A stretch of 64,000 bases of DNA. It comes from JAICQM01 sp963781555. GTDB taxonomy: Bacteria; Chloroflexota; Limnocylindria; QHBO01. Of this stretch, positions 29,090-37,458 are shown piece after piece. The notes beneath the pieces were generated by a model, which did no database searches, was not told the origin of the DNA, and worked only from the letters and a program-made list of their open reading frames with translations. Position 1 is the first letter of the stretch. Each line of letters starts with the position of its first letter. The position numbers and the translations under genes are program-made. The stretch covers positions 173,494-237,493 of the forward strand of contig CAWAGB010000005.1 in assembly GCA_963781555.1 (NCBI GenBank), in the 5' to 3' direction.

Positions 29090-29150
29090 GCGGCGATTAT
29101 CGCGCGCCAGCGCCACGTGACCGATGAGTTTGGCGTCCGCTACGTGTCAG

Positions 29151-29474
29151 GTGCATGACCACAGATCTGCCGAGGTGCCCCGCGTGGCGTCACGCCACGA
29201 CTCGCCACGACCCGACCGCGTGCTCGACTGCGACGTCAGCCGGATCGACGTCCCGGATGTCGGGACCGTCGATGCCCTGGCACGTCTCCAGCTCGCCGCG
29301 CATCGCGGCGGCGGCCGGGTGCGCCTGTATGGCACGACGGCGGAGCTGCGCGCCCTGCTGGAGCTCACCGGCCTGTGCGGGCCGCTAGGCCTCGAGGCGT
29401 TCGGGGAGCCCGAAGAGCGGGAAGAGACGAGCCGTGTCGAGGAAGAAGACCACCCCGGTGATGCGATCACCTGA
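29151..29474 (+). CDS. Small STAS-domain-like protein overlapping a sigma-factor gene
   Basis: About 107 residues from the GTG at 29151 (other starts are possible). The core, DRVLDCDVSRIDVPDVGTVDALARLQLAAHRGGGRVRL followed by ELRALLELTGL, has the strand-helix pattern of a STAS domain, as in anti-sigma-factor antagonists. The last ~30 residues (EEREETSRVEEEDHPGD) are encoded antisense to the C-terminus of the convergent sigma-factor gene, a 90-bp overlap. The neighbour makes a role in modulating that sigma factor plausible, but this is inference. The usual Ser/Thr phosphorylation site after a DSSG motif is absent. Confidence 0.7.
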   Translation: MHDHRSAEVPRVASRHDSPRPDRVLDCDVSRIDVPDVGTVDALARLQLAAHRGGGRVRLYGTTAELRALLELTGLCGPLGLEAFGEPEEREETSRVEEEDHPGDAIT

Positions 29475-30389
29475 CAGCTCCAGCACCTGCAGCGACCACG
29501 GGACGAGCCCGTCGCCGTCGGGGTCCGGCTTGTACTGGCCCCACGCCGGGGCCCCGTTTGCCGAGACGGGAATGAGACGCGAGCCCTGGCAGCCGATGCC
29601 GGTGCCCATGCACCACGCCGTGATGTCGTCGTGGCCGCGCAGCCAGAGCGCATACGGCGGCATCGACCACGATGCGTCCTCGGCTAGGACCGCGGTGAGA
29701 GCCGACATGTCGTAGCGCTCGAAGGCATCCACGTAGCGTGCCAGCAGGGCGCGTTGCGCATCATCGAGCGGGGCCGGAGGCGCAGCGTCGTTCGCGCCGC
29801 TGGCGCCCATCGTGGCCCGGGCGCGCTGCAGCGCGCTGTTGACCGATGCCACGGTGGTGCCCAGGAGCTCGGCGACCTCATCCGCATGCCAGCGCAGCAC
29901 CTCGCGCAGGATGAGGACCGCCCGCTGGCGCGGCGGCAGGTGCTGGAGTGCCGCCACGAATGCCAGCCGAATCGACTCGCGGGCGACGGCCAGCTCGGCC
30001 GGGTCGCCGCCGGCGGGCGCGGCACGGTCATCCGGGATCGGCTCGACCCAGGCGGTCTCGGTCAGGGGTGCCGGGAGTGGCGTGCTGGCAGGCATCGCCG
30101 GCCCGAAGTCCATCGGTATGGCGCGCCGCTGGCGCCCGTTCAGCATGTCGAGGCACACGTTGGTGCAGATGCGGTACAGCCACGAGCGCAGGGCGGAGCG
30201 GCCCTCGAAGCGGTCGAGCGAGCGCCAGGCCCGGACGAGCGTCTCCTGGACGGCGTCCTCGGCCTCGAATGGCGAGCCCAGCATGCGGTAGGCGTGGGCG
30301 GTCAGCTCGCCGCGGTAACCCTCGAGGCGCTCCGTGTCGGGCGGCGCGACGGGGGATTCTGCGCGGTCAACGGTCGTCAGCTCGGTCAT
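29385..30389 (-). CDS. ECF-like RNA polymerase sigma factor with C-terminal SnoaL domain (TIGR02960 type)
   Basis: A 334-residue sigma-70-family factor. Region 2 is LTAHAYRMLGSPFEAEDAVQETLVRAWRSLDRFEGRSALRSWLYRICTN (residues ~30-80). Region 4 is LPPRQRAVLILREVLRWHADEVAELLGTTVASVNSALQRARA (~150-190). After a linker, residues ~205-330 form a SnoaL/NTF2-like domain (LLARYVDAFERYDMSALTAVLAEDASWSMPP...FLDTARLFPLFGLP). This architecture is that of SigJ/TIGR02960-type ECF factors, in which the C-terminal domain controls activity in place of a membrane anti-sigma factor. It is divergent from the BBE oxidoreductase gene (90 bp apart) and convergent with the STAS gene. Confidence 0.9.
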   Translation of the reverse strand: MTELTTVDRAESPVAPPDTERLEGYRGELTAHAYRMLGSPFEAEDAVQETLVRAWRSLDRFEGRSALRSWLYRICTNVCLDMLNGRQRRAIPMDFGPAMPASTPLPAPLTETAWVEPIPDDRAAPAGGDPAELAVARESIRLAFVAALQHLPPRQRAVLILREVLRWHADEVAELLGTTVASVNSALQRARATMGASGANDAAPPAPLDDAQRALLARYVDAFERYDMSALTAVLAEDASWSMPPYALWLRGHDDITAWCMGTGIGCQGSRLIPVSANGAPAWGQYKPDPDGDGLVPWSLQVLELSGDRITGVVFFLDTARLFPLFGLPERLEA

Positions 30390-30479
30390 CGGTCACATGC
30401 TACCCATGAACCGATCAGTTTTCCGCGCGCCGGCCGTCAGATACTGCGCAAGACATCCAGCCAGCGAGGAGCGTTCAGC

Positions 30480-31865
30480 GTGGCACTGAGTACCCCCACC
30501 GAGTTCATCGACCGCCTGCGCGGCACTGTCGCCGGCCGCGTCATCGGCCCGCAGGACGCCGAATACGACGGCATGCGCGCCGGCATCTACGGGCCGGGAC
30601 TGCCGGCCGCGGCCATCGTCCAGCCGGCCGACGCGACCGATGTGTCGCGGGTGGTGTCGCTGGCCGCCGAGGACGACATCGAGCTCGCGGTGCGTGGTGG
30701 TGGCCATAGCGTCGCGCAGCACAGCTCCACCGACGGCGGGATCCTGCTCGACATGTCCAGCCTCAGGCGCATCGAGATCGACGCAGCGAACCACACCGCG
30801 TGGGCCGAGGCCGGCCTGCGGGCCTGGGAGGTGACGTCCGCGGCGGCGGAGCATGGGCTGGCCATTGGCTTCGGAGACACCGGCTCGGTGGGCATCGGCG
30901 GCATCACCCTGGGCGGAGGGGTCGGCTACCTGGTACGCAAGCACGGCCTGACCATCGACTCGCTGCTGGGCGTCGAGATCGTGACGGCGGACGGCCAGAT
31001 CCGCCTCGTGGATGCCGAGCGCGACCCGGACCTCTTCTGGGCGATTCGAGGCGGCGGCGGCAACTTCGGTGTCGTGACCCGCTTCCACTACCGCCTGGTC
31101 GAGCTGCCCGGGATCGTGGGCGGGATGCTCCTGCTCCCGGCCACGGCGGAAGTGATCGCCGGCTTCATGGCTGCCGCCGAGGCGGCGCCCGACGAGCTGT
31201 CGGCGATTGTCAACGTCATGCAGGCGCCACCAATGCCGTTCCTCCCCGAGGAGCGCCACGGCGAGCTGGTGGTGATGGCGATGATGGCCTTCGCCGGCCC
31301 TGAGGAAGAGGCGCCGCAGGTCCTCGCCCCGTTCCGCGCCCTGGCGGAGCCGCTTGCGGACTTCCTCAAGCCGATCTCCTACGCGGAGATGTTCCAGGAG
31401 GAGGGCGGCCCGGAGGGCGAGCACCCGGTGGCCGTCTCGCGGACCCTGTTCACCAACGAGATCGACCACGAAACCGCGCAGATGGTCATCGACCGCCTCA
31501 ACGCCCACGTTGCCGCGAGCGACGCGATGATGAGCGTCGCGCAGCTGCGCGTGCTGGGCGGCGCCTATGGACGTGTGCCTGCCCACGCGACTGCCTATGC
31601 GCATCGGTCGAGCCGGATCATGATCAACGTCGCGGCCCTCTTCCCCGCCGGTTCCGATCCATCCGTCCATCAGGCGTTCGTCGCCGACCTGGCCGCCGCG
31701 CTCGACCAGGGGGACGCGGGGCACTACGTCAACTTCATCGGTGTGGAGGGCTCCGATGACCCTCGGCTTGGCTATCCGGCTGCGACATGGGAGCGGCTGG
31801 TGGAGGTGAAGCGGCGGTATGACCCGACCAACCTGTTCCACCGCAACCACAACGTGGCACCGTGA
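30480..31865 (+). CDS. FAD-binding BBE-type oxidoreductase
   Basis: 461 residues from the GTG at 30480, with GAGGAGCG nine bases upstream. The PCMH FAD domain has the bicovalent-type loop RGGGHSVAQHSSTDGGILLDMS, with His for flavin attachment, then GGITLGGGVGYLVRKHGLTIDSLL and AIRGGGGNFGVVTRFHYRL. The C-terminal berberine-bridge motif is the ERLVEVKRRYDPTNLFHRNHNV ending. Family members oxidise alcohols, sugars or secondary metabolites. It is followed with a 4-bp overlap by the PPOX-type flavin protein, so the two may work together. Confidence 0.92.
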   Translation: MALSTPTEFIDRLRGTVAGRVIGPQDAEYDGMRAGIYGPGLPAAAIVQPADATDVSRVVSLAAEDDIELAVRGGGHSVAQHSSTDGGILLDMSSLRRIEIDAANHTAWAEAGLRAWEVTSAAAEHGLAIGFGDTGSVGIGGITLGGGVGYLVRKHGLTIDSLLGVEIVTADGQIRLVDAERDPDLFWAIRGGGGNFGVVTRFHYRLVELPGIVGGMLLLPATAEVIAGFMAAAEAAPDELSAIVNVMQAPPMPFLPEERHGELVVMAMMAFAGPEEEAPQVLAPFRALAEPLADFLKPISYAEMFQEEGGPEGEHPVAVSRTLFTNEIDHETAQMVIDRLNAHVAASDAMMSVAQLRVLGGAYGRVPAHATAYAHRSSRIMINVAALFPAGSDPSVHQAFVADLAAALDQGDAGHYVNFIGVEGSDDPRLGYPAATWERLVEVKRRYDPTNLFHRNHNVAP

Positions 31866-32380
31866 CGATGGCCGAGCCGAGCAGCGTCGAGCTGAACCCC
31901 GACTTCAGCAGCCCGGACGCGACCGCCACGCCGTGGCGCGAGGTCGAGCGGCAATTGGCGGCGGCCGAGATCTTCTGGATCTCCACGGTTCGGCCCGATG
32001 GGCGGCCGCACGTGACGCCCCTGATCGCCATGTGGATGGACGATGCCTTCTTCGTGTGCAGCGGTCCGACCGAGCGCAAGGTCAGGAACCTCGCCCAGAA
32101 CTCGGCGTGCGTGCTGACGACCGGCGCGGGTGCCATCGACAGCGGGCGCGACATCGTCGTCGAGGGCTTCGCCGAGCGGGTCACCGACCGCGCGGTCCTC
32201 GAACGCGCCGCGGCGGCCAGTGCTGAGAAGTACGGCCCACCGTTCGACTTCCGCGCCACCGACGGCGGCTTCGCGCAGGGAGGGGCCGGTGAGGCGCACG
32301 TCTTCCGCGTCCGCCCGGTGACCGTCTTCGCGTTCGGCAAGGGCGAGACGTTCAGCCAGACGCGCTACCGCTTCAGCTAG
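31862..32380 (+). CDS. Pyridoxamine 5'-phosphate oxidase-like flavin-binding protein
   Basis: 172 residues from a GTG at 31862 (ATG at 31868 also possible). The PPOX/FMN-binding split-barrel fold is shown by FWISTVRPDGRPHVTPLIAMWMDDAFFVCSGPTERKVRNLAQNSACVLTTG and EGFAERV. The C-terminal part ends FRVRPVTVFAFGKGETFSQTRYRF, a typical ending of F420/FMN-dependent family members in actinobacteria-like genomes. The cofactor (FMN or F420) cannot be settled by eye. It shares an operon with the BBE oxidoreductase. Confidence 0.88.
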   Translation: MTMAEPSSVELNPDFSSPDATATPWREVERQLAAAEIFWISTVRPDGRPHVTPLIAMWMDDAFFVCSGPTERKVRNLAQNSACVLTTGAGAIDSGRDIVVEGFAERVTDRAVLERAAAASAEKYGPPFDFRATDGGFAQGGAGEAHVFRVRPVTVFAFGKGETFSQTRYRFS

Positions 32381-32402
32381 ACCCCAGAGCGAGGACACTA
32401 CC

Positions 32403-32855
32403 GTGGCGACCTTCCGCACCACCCTCCGCCAGTCCGGCAAGACGGCGACCGGCATCGAGATCCCCGCCGAGGTCGTCGAGGGGCTCAACGCCGGCAAGGT
32501 GCCGCCGGTCGTGGTGACGGTGAACGGCTACGCGTATCGCGGCACCGTCGCGGTGATGGGCGGTGCCTACATGATCGGGTTCAACGCCGACCATCGGGCC
32601 GCGTCAGGCATCTCCGGCGGCGACGAGATCGAGGTGGACGTCGAGCTCGACACCGAGCCGCGCACGGTCGAGATTCCCGACGAGCTGGCTGCAGCGCTGG
32701 CAGCTTCCCCAGAGGCCCGCGCCACCTTCGAGAAGCTCTCCAACAGCAACAAGGGTTGGCACGTGTCGCAAGTCACTGGTGCCAAGACCGATGAGACCCG
32801 CGAGCGACGCATCGCGAAGTCGATCGAGGCGCTTCGCGAGGGCCGCCCGCGCTAG
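32403..32855 (+). CDS. DUF1905 / YdeI-OmdA-like protein
   Basis: 150 residues from a GTG at 32403. The N-terminal ~95 residues are a DUF1905 beta-barrel (FRTTLRQSGKTATGIEIPAEVVEGL...PPVVVTVNGYAYRGTVAVMGGAYMIG). The C-terminal part (IPDELAAALAASPEARATFEKLSNSNKGWHVSQV ... RERRIAKSIEALREG) is the YdeI/OmdA helical segment, linked to bacteriocin protection in other bacteria. It lies 22 bp after the PPOX gene, same strand. Confidence 0.85.
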   Translation: MATFRTTLRQSGKTATGIEIPAEVVEGLNAGKVPPVVVTVNGYAYRGTVAVMGGAYMIGFNADHRAASGISGGDEIEVDVELDTEPRTVEIPDELAAALAASPEARATFEKLSNSNKGWHVSQVTGAKTDETRERRIAKSIEALREGRPR

Positions 32856-32873
32856 AAGCGGACATGCCCTGAC

Positions 32874-32975
32874 ATGATCATGCGGGTCGACGAGCAGGCA
32901 TGGGGCCACTTCGTCACCTTCAGCGATCCGGATGGCAACAGCTGGGCGCTCCAGCAGCTCCCGAAGCGCAGCTAG
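32874..32975 (+). pseudogene. C-terminal remnant of a VOC-family protein
   Basis: A 33-codon open frame, ATG to TAG, encoding VDEQAWGHFVTFSDPDGNSWALQQLP. The FxDPDGNxWxLxQ ending is the characteristic C-terminus of VOC/glyoxalase proteins, but the N-terminal ~90 residues are missing upstream, where the intact YdeI-like gene ends only 18 bp away. It is therefore a deletion remnant. Its last 4 bp overlap the end of the convergent TauE gene. Confidence 0.7.
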
Positions 32976-33376
32976 CCGGCAGCCTCCCGGTCGCGGATGA
33001 GACGCGGGAGCAGCATCCGCGCGGCTATGACGATGAGGAACAGGGCGAAGAGCCGTCGGAGCACGACATCGTCCAGCGAGAGCGCGAAGAGGCTCCCTCC
33101 CAGCGCGCCGATGACGCCGCCGACGGCGAGCAGCAGCGCATCCCGGAGGGATAGGCTTCCCCTGCGGTAGTTCGTCCACGACCCGACGAGCGCGGCCGGG
33201 ATCATGACCACGAGCGAGGTGCCCTGCGCCACGTGCTGGTCGAACCCAAGGAAGAGGACCATCGCCGGGACCACCACGACACCGCCTCCCACGCCCAGCA
33301 GACCCGCGAAGAAGCCGGCGGCCACACCGACGGCGAGCAGGCCCAGGAGGATCGGCACCTGGTCGATGCTGGTCAT
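32972..33376 (-). CDS. Half-size TauE/SafE membrane protein, partner B
   Basis: 134 residues with four membrane segments, equal to one half of a normal TauE/SafE permease. It has the repeat motif GFFAGLLGVGGGVVVVPAMVLFLGFDQHVAQGTSL at residues ~20-55, then a second hairpin with the GGVIGALGGSLFALSL glycine pattern. The ATG at 33376 overlaps the stop of the upstream half-size gene (ATGA). Two coupled, similar half-transporters suggest a heterodimer forming a full exporter of sulfite, sulfonates or related anions. Confidence 0.85.
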   Translation of the reverse strand: MTSIDQVPILLGLLAVGVAAGFFAGLLGVGGGVVVVPAMVLFLGFDQHVAQGTSLVVMIPAALVGSWTNYRRGSLSLRDALLLAVGGVIGALGGSLFALSLDDVVLRRLFALFLIVIAARMLLPRLIRDREAAG

Positions 33377-33735
33377 TGGACGAGCAGAACGACGCCCACG
33401 ATGGCGACGTAGAGGCCGAAGATGGTCGACAGCCGCTCATTGCTCAGGCCGTGCATCAGCCGCGTGCCCAACTGCACGCCGAGCATGCTGCCAGCAACCA
33501 GCATCGCGGCGGCGAGCAGATCGAGGTTGTCGGTCCGTCCGAATATCACCGCTCCGACCGCAGCGATGGGGACGATCGCGGCGAGTGACGTTGCCTGCGC
33601 TCGCTGCTGGAGGAAGGTCGCGAACAGCACCATCGCCGGCACCATGAGGATCCCCCCGCCGACGCCGAAGAGACCGCTGAAGATGCCCGCGGCGAGCCCG
33701 ATGCCGACGAGGATGAACGACGCAGGGCGGTGCAC
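33373..33735 (-). CDS. Half-size TauE/SafE membrane protein, partner A
   Basis: 120 residues, four membrane segments. The N-terminal motif is GIFSGLFGVGGGILMVPAMVLFATFLQQRAQATSL, and the glycine-rich hairpin is AAAMLVAGSMLGVQLGTRLM. It is clearly paralogous to the downstream partner, with the same repeat motif in the same place. Full-length family members are ~250 residues with two such repeats, so this is a genuine half protein, not a truncation: both halves have starts, stops and a 4-bp junction. Confidence 0.85.
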   Translation of the reverse strand: MHRPASFILVGIGLAAGIFSGLFGVGGGILMVPAMVLFATFLQQRAQATSLAAIVPIAAVGAVIFGRTDNLDLLAAAMLVAGSMLGVQLGTRLMHGLSNERLSTIFGLYVAIVGVVLLVQ

Positions 33736-33767
33736 GCCATGATGGTAGAAGCAACGCGGGAGGTTGG

Positions 33768-34538
33768 ATGCGGATCATTCGCTACCGGGGGAACGCCGGT
33801 CCCGCCTGGGGCGTTCTCGACTCCGCCGACGAGGTTCGCGCAGTGGCGGGCACTGCGTTCGGCGATCGGTTCGAGATCGGCGATGTGGTCGGCGCGCTGG
33901 CCGATGTGACCCTGCTCGCGCCCGCCACGCCGTCGAAGGTGATCTGCGTGGGCCGCAACTACCGAGAGCACGCCGCTGAGTTCGACAACGCCGTGCCCCA
34001 GGAGCCGCTGCTCTTCATGAAGCCGCCGTCCTCGGTCATCGGTCCGGGAGCGGCGATCCACTATCCGAACATCTCGAAGCGCGTCGACCCGGAGGCGGAG
34101 CTGGTCGTGGTCATCGGTCGCGAGGCGCACCGGGTCAGCGCCGCGGAGGCCATGGCGTACGTCGGCGGCTACACCTGCGGCAATGACGTGACCGCCCGCG
34201 ACATCCAGAAGGCGGACGAGCAATGGACGCGGGGCAAGGGGTTCGACACGTTCTGCCCCATCGGCCCGTGGATCGAGACGGAGCTGGACCCGGCCGACCT
34301 GCGGGTGACCTGTGCCGTCGACGGCGCGCTTCGCCAGGACGGCCGGACGCGGGACCTCATCTTTCCGATCCCGCTCCTGATCGAGTACATCAGCCGCTTC
34401 ACCCGGCTGCTGCCCGGCGACCTGGTCATGACCGGCACGCCGGCGGGGGTCGCACCGATGGCGGTCGGCAGCACGGTCACCGTCCAGATCGAGGGGATCG
34501 GGGCGCTGTCGAACCCGGTGGTGGCCGAGCCGGACTGA
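33768..34538 (+). CDS. Fumarylacetoacetate hydrolase-family protein
   Basis: 256 residues from an ATG at 33768, 32 bp from the divergent TauE start. A short N-terminal domain precedes the FAH catalytic domain, which begins SKVICVGRNYREHAAEF. Metal-binding acidic residues are in DPEAELVVVIG, and further motifs are YTCGNDVTARDIQ, KGFDTFCPIGPWI and PGDLVMTGTPAGVAPM. The set is typical of 2-hydroxyhepta-2,4-diene-1,7-dioate isomerase, acylpyruvase or oxaloacetate decarboxylase-like members. The exact substrate is unknown. Confidence 0.93.
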   Translation: MRIIRYRGNAGPAWGVLDSADEVRAVAGTAFGDRFEIGDVVGALADVTLLAPATPSKVICVGRNYREHAAEFDNAVPQEPLLFMKPPSSVIGPGAAIHYPNISKRVDPEAELVVVIGREAHRVSAAEAMAYVGGYTCGNDVTARDIQKADEQWTRGKGFDTFCPIGPWIETELDPADLRVTCAVDGALRQDGRTRDLIFPIPLLIEYISRFTRLLPGDLVMTGTPAGVAPMAVGSTVTVQIEGIGALSNPVVAEPD

Positions 34539-34555
34539 CTCCGCGATAGCCGCGC

Positions 34556-34735
34556 GTTCGATATATCGGCCGAACGGCGCGTGACCGCCCGGCTGCGCTG
34601 CGTTCGTTCGATATATCGGTCCGTGGTGAGCGGGGACCGCCCCCGGAAGCACGCCTGCGCTCACCGGCGTTCGATATATCGGCCAAACCGCGCGCCAACG
34701 CCGCGCCCTGCAAGAACCGTTCGAACTATCGAACG
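34556..34735 (+). repeat. Three direct repeats of GTTCGATATATCGG plus a related inverted repeat
   Basis: GTTCGATATATCGG occurs exactly at 34556, 34606 and 34669. Each contains the palindrome CGATATATCG. A fourth, related site at 34719-34734 is the inverted repeat GTTCGA-ACTA-TCGAAC. Start-to-start distances are 50, 63 and 50 bp. The AT-rich core stands out in this GC-rich sequence. The array fills the non-coding gap between the FAH gene and the MFS pump and is probably a set of regulator-binding sites. Confidence 0.75.
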
Positions 34736-34765
34736 ATGAGTTCCGCCAGCGGTCGCCGTCTAAGT

Positions 34766-34780
34766 TGACAGGCGCTGTCA
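34766..34780. promoter_or_regulatory. Operator-like palindrome TGACAG-GCG-CTGTCA
   Basis: Perfect 6-bp arms around a 3-bp centre, 59 bp before the MFS start. It overlaps a TTGACA-like -35 box at 34765-34770. Typical of TetR/MarR-type operators in front of efflux genes; no such regulator gene is adjacent. Confidence 0.5.
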
Positions 34781-34838
34781 CGCACCCCGCGTACACTGCG
34801 CCCTTCGCATTGATTCGACAGAGGAACGCAGACCGAGC

Positions 34839-36475
34839 ATGACCACCGAGACGGCATCCCACGATCGCGCGCCAATCGAGCTCCCGCATCGCGTCAGGAT
34901 GGAGATCCTGTGGGCGGTGCTGCTCGGCATCTTCCTGGCCGCGCTGGACCAGACCATCGTCGGCACCGCGCTGCCCAAGATCGTCACGGATCTGCAGGGC
35001 AACGACGTCTACGTCTGGGCCTTCACTTCGTATCTGCTGACAGCCACCGTCTCCGGCCCCATCTACGGGAAGCTGTCCGACATCTTCGGCCGGCGGCCCA
35101 TCTTCATCATCGGGGTGTCCGTCTTCCTGCTGGGCTCGATCCTGTGCGGGATCAGCGGCACGATGTGGCAGTTCCTCCTCTTCCGCGGCATCCAGGGACT
35201 GGGCGCCGGCGCCCTCTTCCCGATCGCGCTGGCGATCATCGGCGACATCTTCTCGCCGTCCGAGCGGGGCAAGTACCAGGGCTTCTTCGGGGCCGTCTTC
35301 GGGGTGAGCTCGCTCATCGGCCCGGCCATCGGCGGGATCATCACCGACACCGTCGGCTGGCACTGGATCTTCTTCGTCAACGTGCCCATCGGGGCGGTGG
35401 TGCTCGTCATCATCTGGCGCACCCTGCCCACCCATCGCGAAGAGGGCGCCGACCGCCACATCGACTATGCCGGAGCGGCGCTCCTGGTGGCGGCGCTGGT
35501 GCCGATCCTGATCGGCTTCACCAATAAGCAGTTCGGCGACTGGACCGATCTCGACGTCGGCGGCCTGATCGCCATCGGTCTGGCCCTGGCGGCGGTCTTC
35601 GTGTGGGTCGAGTCCCGGGCGCACGAGCCGATCGTGCCGCTCGGCCTCTTCCGGATCCGCACCTTCACCGACCAGCGTCATGGCCATGTTCCTGGCGGCG
35701 ATCGGGCTTCTTCGCGGCGGTCGTCTTCCTGCCGCGCTGGTTCCAGGTGGTGGCCGGCGCATCGGCCACCGAGTCCGGCTACCAGATCCTGCCGCTCCTC
35801 GGCGGGCTCATCATCTCGGCCATCAGCGCCGGGCAGATCGTCGCCCGCACGGGGCGCTACAAGGCGCTCATCACCGGCGCCCTGCTGGTGATGGCGGTCG
35901 GCCTCTTCCTGCTGACCAATATCCGGCCCGATACCCCGGAGCCGCTGCTCTGGCTATGGATGGCCATCACCGGCCTCGGCGTGGGTCCAACGTTCGCCGT
36001 CTTCACCCTGGCCGTGCAGAACGCCGTGCCGATCCGCTCGCTGGGGACGGCGACCAGCAGCCTGACCCTCTTCCAGCAGATCGGCGGCACGGTGGGCCTG
36101 GCGATCACCGGCACCCTGTTTGGCTCGACGCTGCTGGAGCAGATCCCGAAGCAAATCACCGCGGCGGGCGTGCCGGCCCAGTTCGCGAATCAGTTCACGC
36201 GCGGTGGCGACACCTCGGCCTTCAACGACCTGACCTCGGTCGGCGACCTGGGGGCGGCCATCCTGGCGCAGGTGCCGGACGACGCGAAGGCGTTCGTCCA
36301 GCCGATGATTCCCGCGATCGTGGACGGCATCCACCAGGCCTTCTCGCTTGCGACGGCCTCCACCTTCTTCGTGGGAATCGTGACGGCCATCATCGCCGCG
36401 ATCATCATCCAGCTCGTCATGCCGGCCGGGAAGATGGGCACCTCCGAGGAGCAGCACCGGGCGGCCGGGAACTAG
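34839..36475 (+). CDS. DHA2-family (EmrB/QacA-type) MFS drug-efflux transporter, frame broken
   Basis: About 545 residues with the 14-helix layout of drug:H+ antiporter family 2. Motif D1 is LGIFLAALDQTIVGTALPKIV, motif A is GKLSDIFGRRPIFIIGV, and the antiporter motif C region is GVSSLIGPAIGGIITD. The frame breaks around 35680-35710 (after LFRIRTFTD) and continues as FFAAVVFLPRWFQVVAG to the C-terminus (MPAGKMGTSEEQHRAAGN). Everything else is in order, so the break may be an indel error. The upstream region carries repeat and operator sites, suggesting regulated expression. Likely substrates are toxic hydrophobic compounds. Confidence 0.85.
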
Positions 36476-37458
36476 GCGGGGACATCCTCGGCCGCGGCGA
36501 CGTCGGGGGCCACGGACGCGAGCTGGCGGCGCAGCCAGATCAGCGCCACGTCCTTGGCCTTTGCCTCGAGCATGACGTCGAGCGGCGCCGCGGCCGCGTG
36601 GTGGAGCTCGAGGAAGTCCCACGGCGACACAAGGTCGGCATGCGGGCCGAGGGCCGGCGTCACCACGCGGTCGCGGAGCCGCCGCGTTCCCGGCATGGGT
36701 CGCCGCACCGTCTCGACCGATACCCGCGGGCTCGAGAGGTGGACCTTCGGGCGAACCCCCGGCGCCCAGGTCGCCATCGCGGCGGCCAGCGCGTCGGTCG
36801 CCGCCAGGCCCGGCGTGGGGAGGATGCGGTCGTGATGCCAGTCGAGGACGACCCGCACGCCGGTGCGGCGGTGCAGCTCCAACACGTCGCCGGCTGAGAA
36901 GAGGCGCTCGTCATTCTCCAGGCCCAGCCGTGCCCGGGCGCGGTCGCCAAGGCGCTCCCACGCTGCCGCCCAGCGGTCGAGCGCGGCTTCGGGCTCGCCG
37001 TACCGTCCGCCGACATGAACCACCACGGTCGCCTCGGGCCCGCAGCCCAGGGCGTCCAGCAGCGCCGCACCGGCTTCCAGCTCGGCGAGCGACGCGTCCC
37101 GCAGCCGCTCGTCCGGGCCGTTGATGACGGTGTACTGGCCGGGGTGCAGGGAGAGGCGGAGTCCCATTGCCGTGGCGCGCGCGCCCAGTGCCGCGAGCTC
37201 CGGGCCGCACGCGTCGATCTGGCGCCGGTAGTCCAGATCGGGCAGGTCGGGATGCGTCCCGTACGGGATGACGTTGCTCGACAGACGGTACATCCGCACC
37301 CCGATGCGTTCGAGGTGGTCCCAGATGCCGTGCAGCAGCTCGATCGAATGGCGCAGGTGGGGGCCGCTCTGCCAGCGGCGGTGATCCGCCTCCTTCAGCG
37401 GGCCGTCGGCGGCGAGCACCTTGACGGCGAACCCCAGGCGATACGGGACAGGTGGCAT
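36472..37458 (-). CDS. uvsE: UV damage endonuclease UvsE/UVDE
   Basis: About 328 residues from the ATG at 37458 (an ATG at 37476 would add six). The TIM-barrel AP-endonuclease-like fold is shown by YRLGFAVKVL, MYRLSSNVIPYGTHPDL, LSLHPGQYTVINGPD (metal His), VVHVGGRYGEP, RLGLENDERLFSAGDV, VVLDWHHDRILP and the late LEAKAKDVALIWLRRQL. UVDE nicks DNA 5' of UV photoproducts and abasic sites, starting alternative excision repair. It is divergent from the cyclase gene, and its start lies inside a perfect 20-bp inverted repeat. Confidence 0.92.
   Translation of the reverse strand: MPPVPYRLGFAVKVLAADGPLKEADHRRWQSGPHLRHSIELLHGIWDHLERIGVRMYRLSSNVIPYGTHPDLPDLDYRRQIDACGPELAALGARATAMGLRLSLHPGQYTVINGPDERLRDASLAELEAGAALLDALGCGPEATVVVHVGGRYGEPEAALDRWAAAWERLGDRARARLGLENDERLFSAGDVLELHRRTGVRVVLDWHHDRILPTPGLAATDALAAAMATWAPGVRPKVHLSSPRVSVETVRRPMPGTRRLRDRVVTPALGPHADLVSPWDFLELHHAAAAPLDVMLEAKAKDVALIWLRRQLASVAPDVAAAEDVPA

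Noticed and set aside
29155..29388. Alternative plus-strand frame in the STAS region (77 codons)
   Set aside because: Cys/Arg/Ser-rich with no fold pattern; the neighbouring frame has the clear STAS-like sequence.
34765..34797. TTGACA and TACACT as a promoter for the MFS gene
   Set aside because: The spacer is 21 bp, too long for a normal sigma-70 promoter. TTGACA is kept only as part of the operator-like palindrome.
33546..35762. 738-codon open frame on the minus strand
   Set aside because: Antisense to the FAH and MFS genes; no recognisable domain, and it reads through the repeat array.
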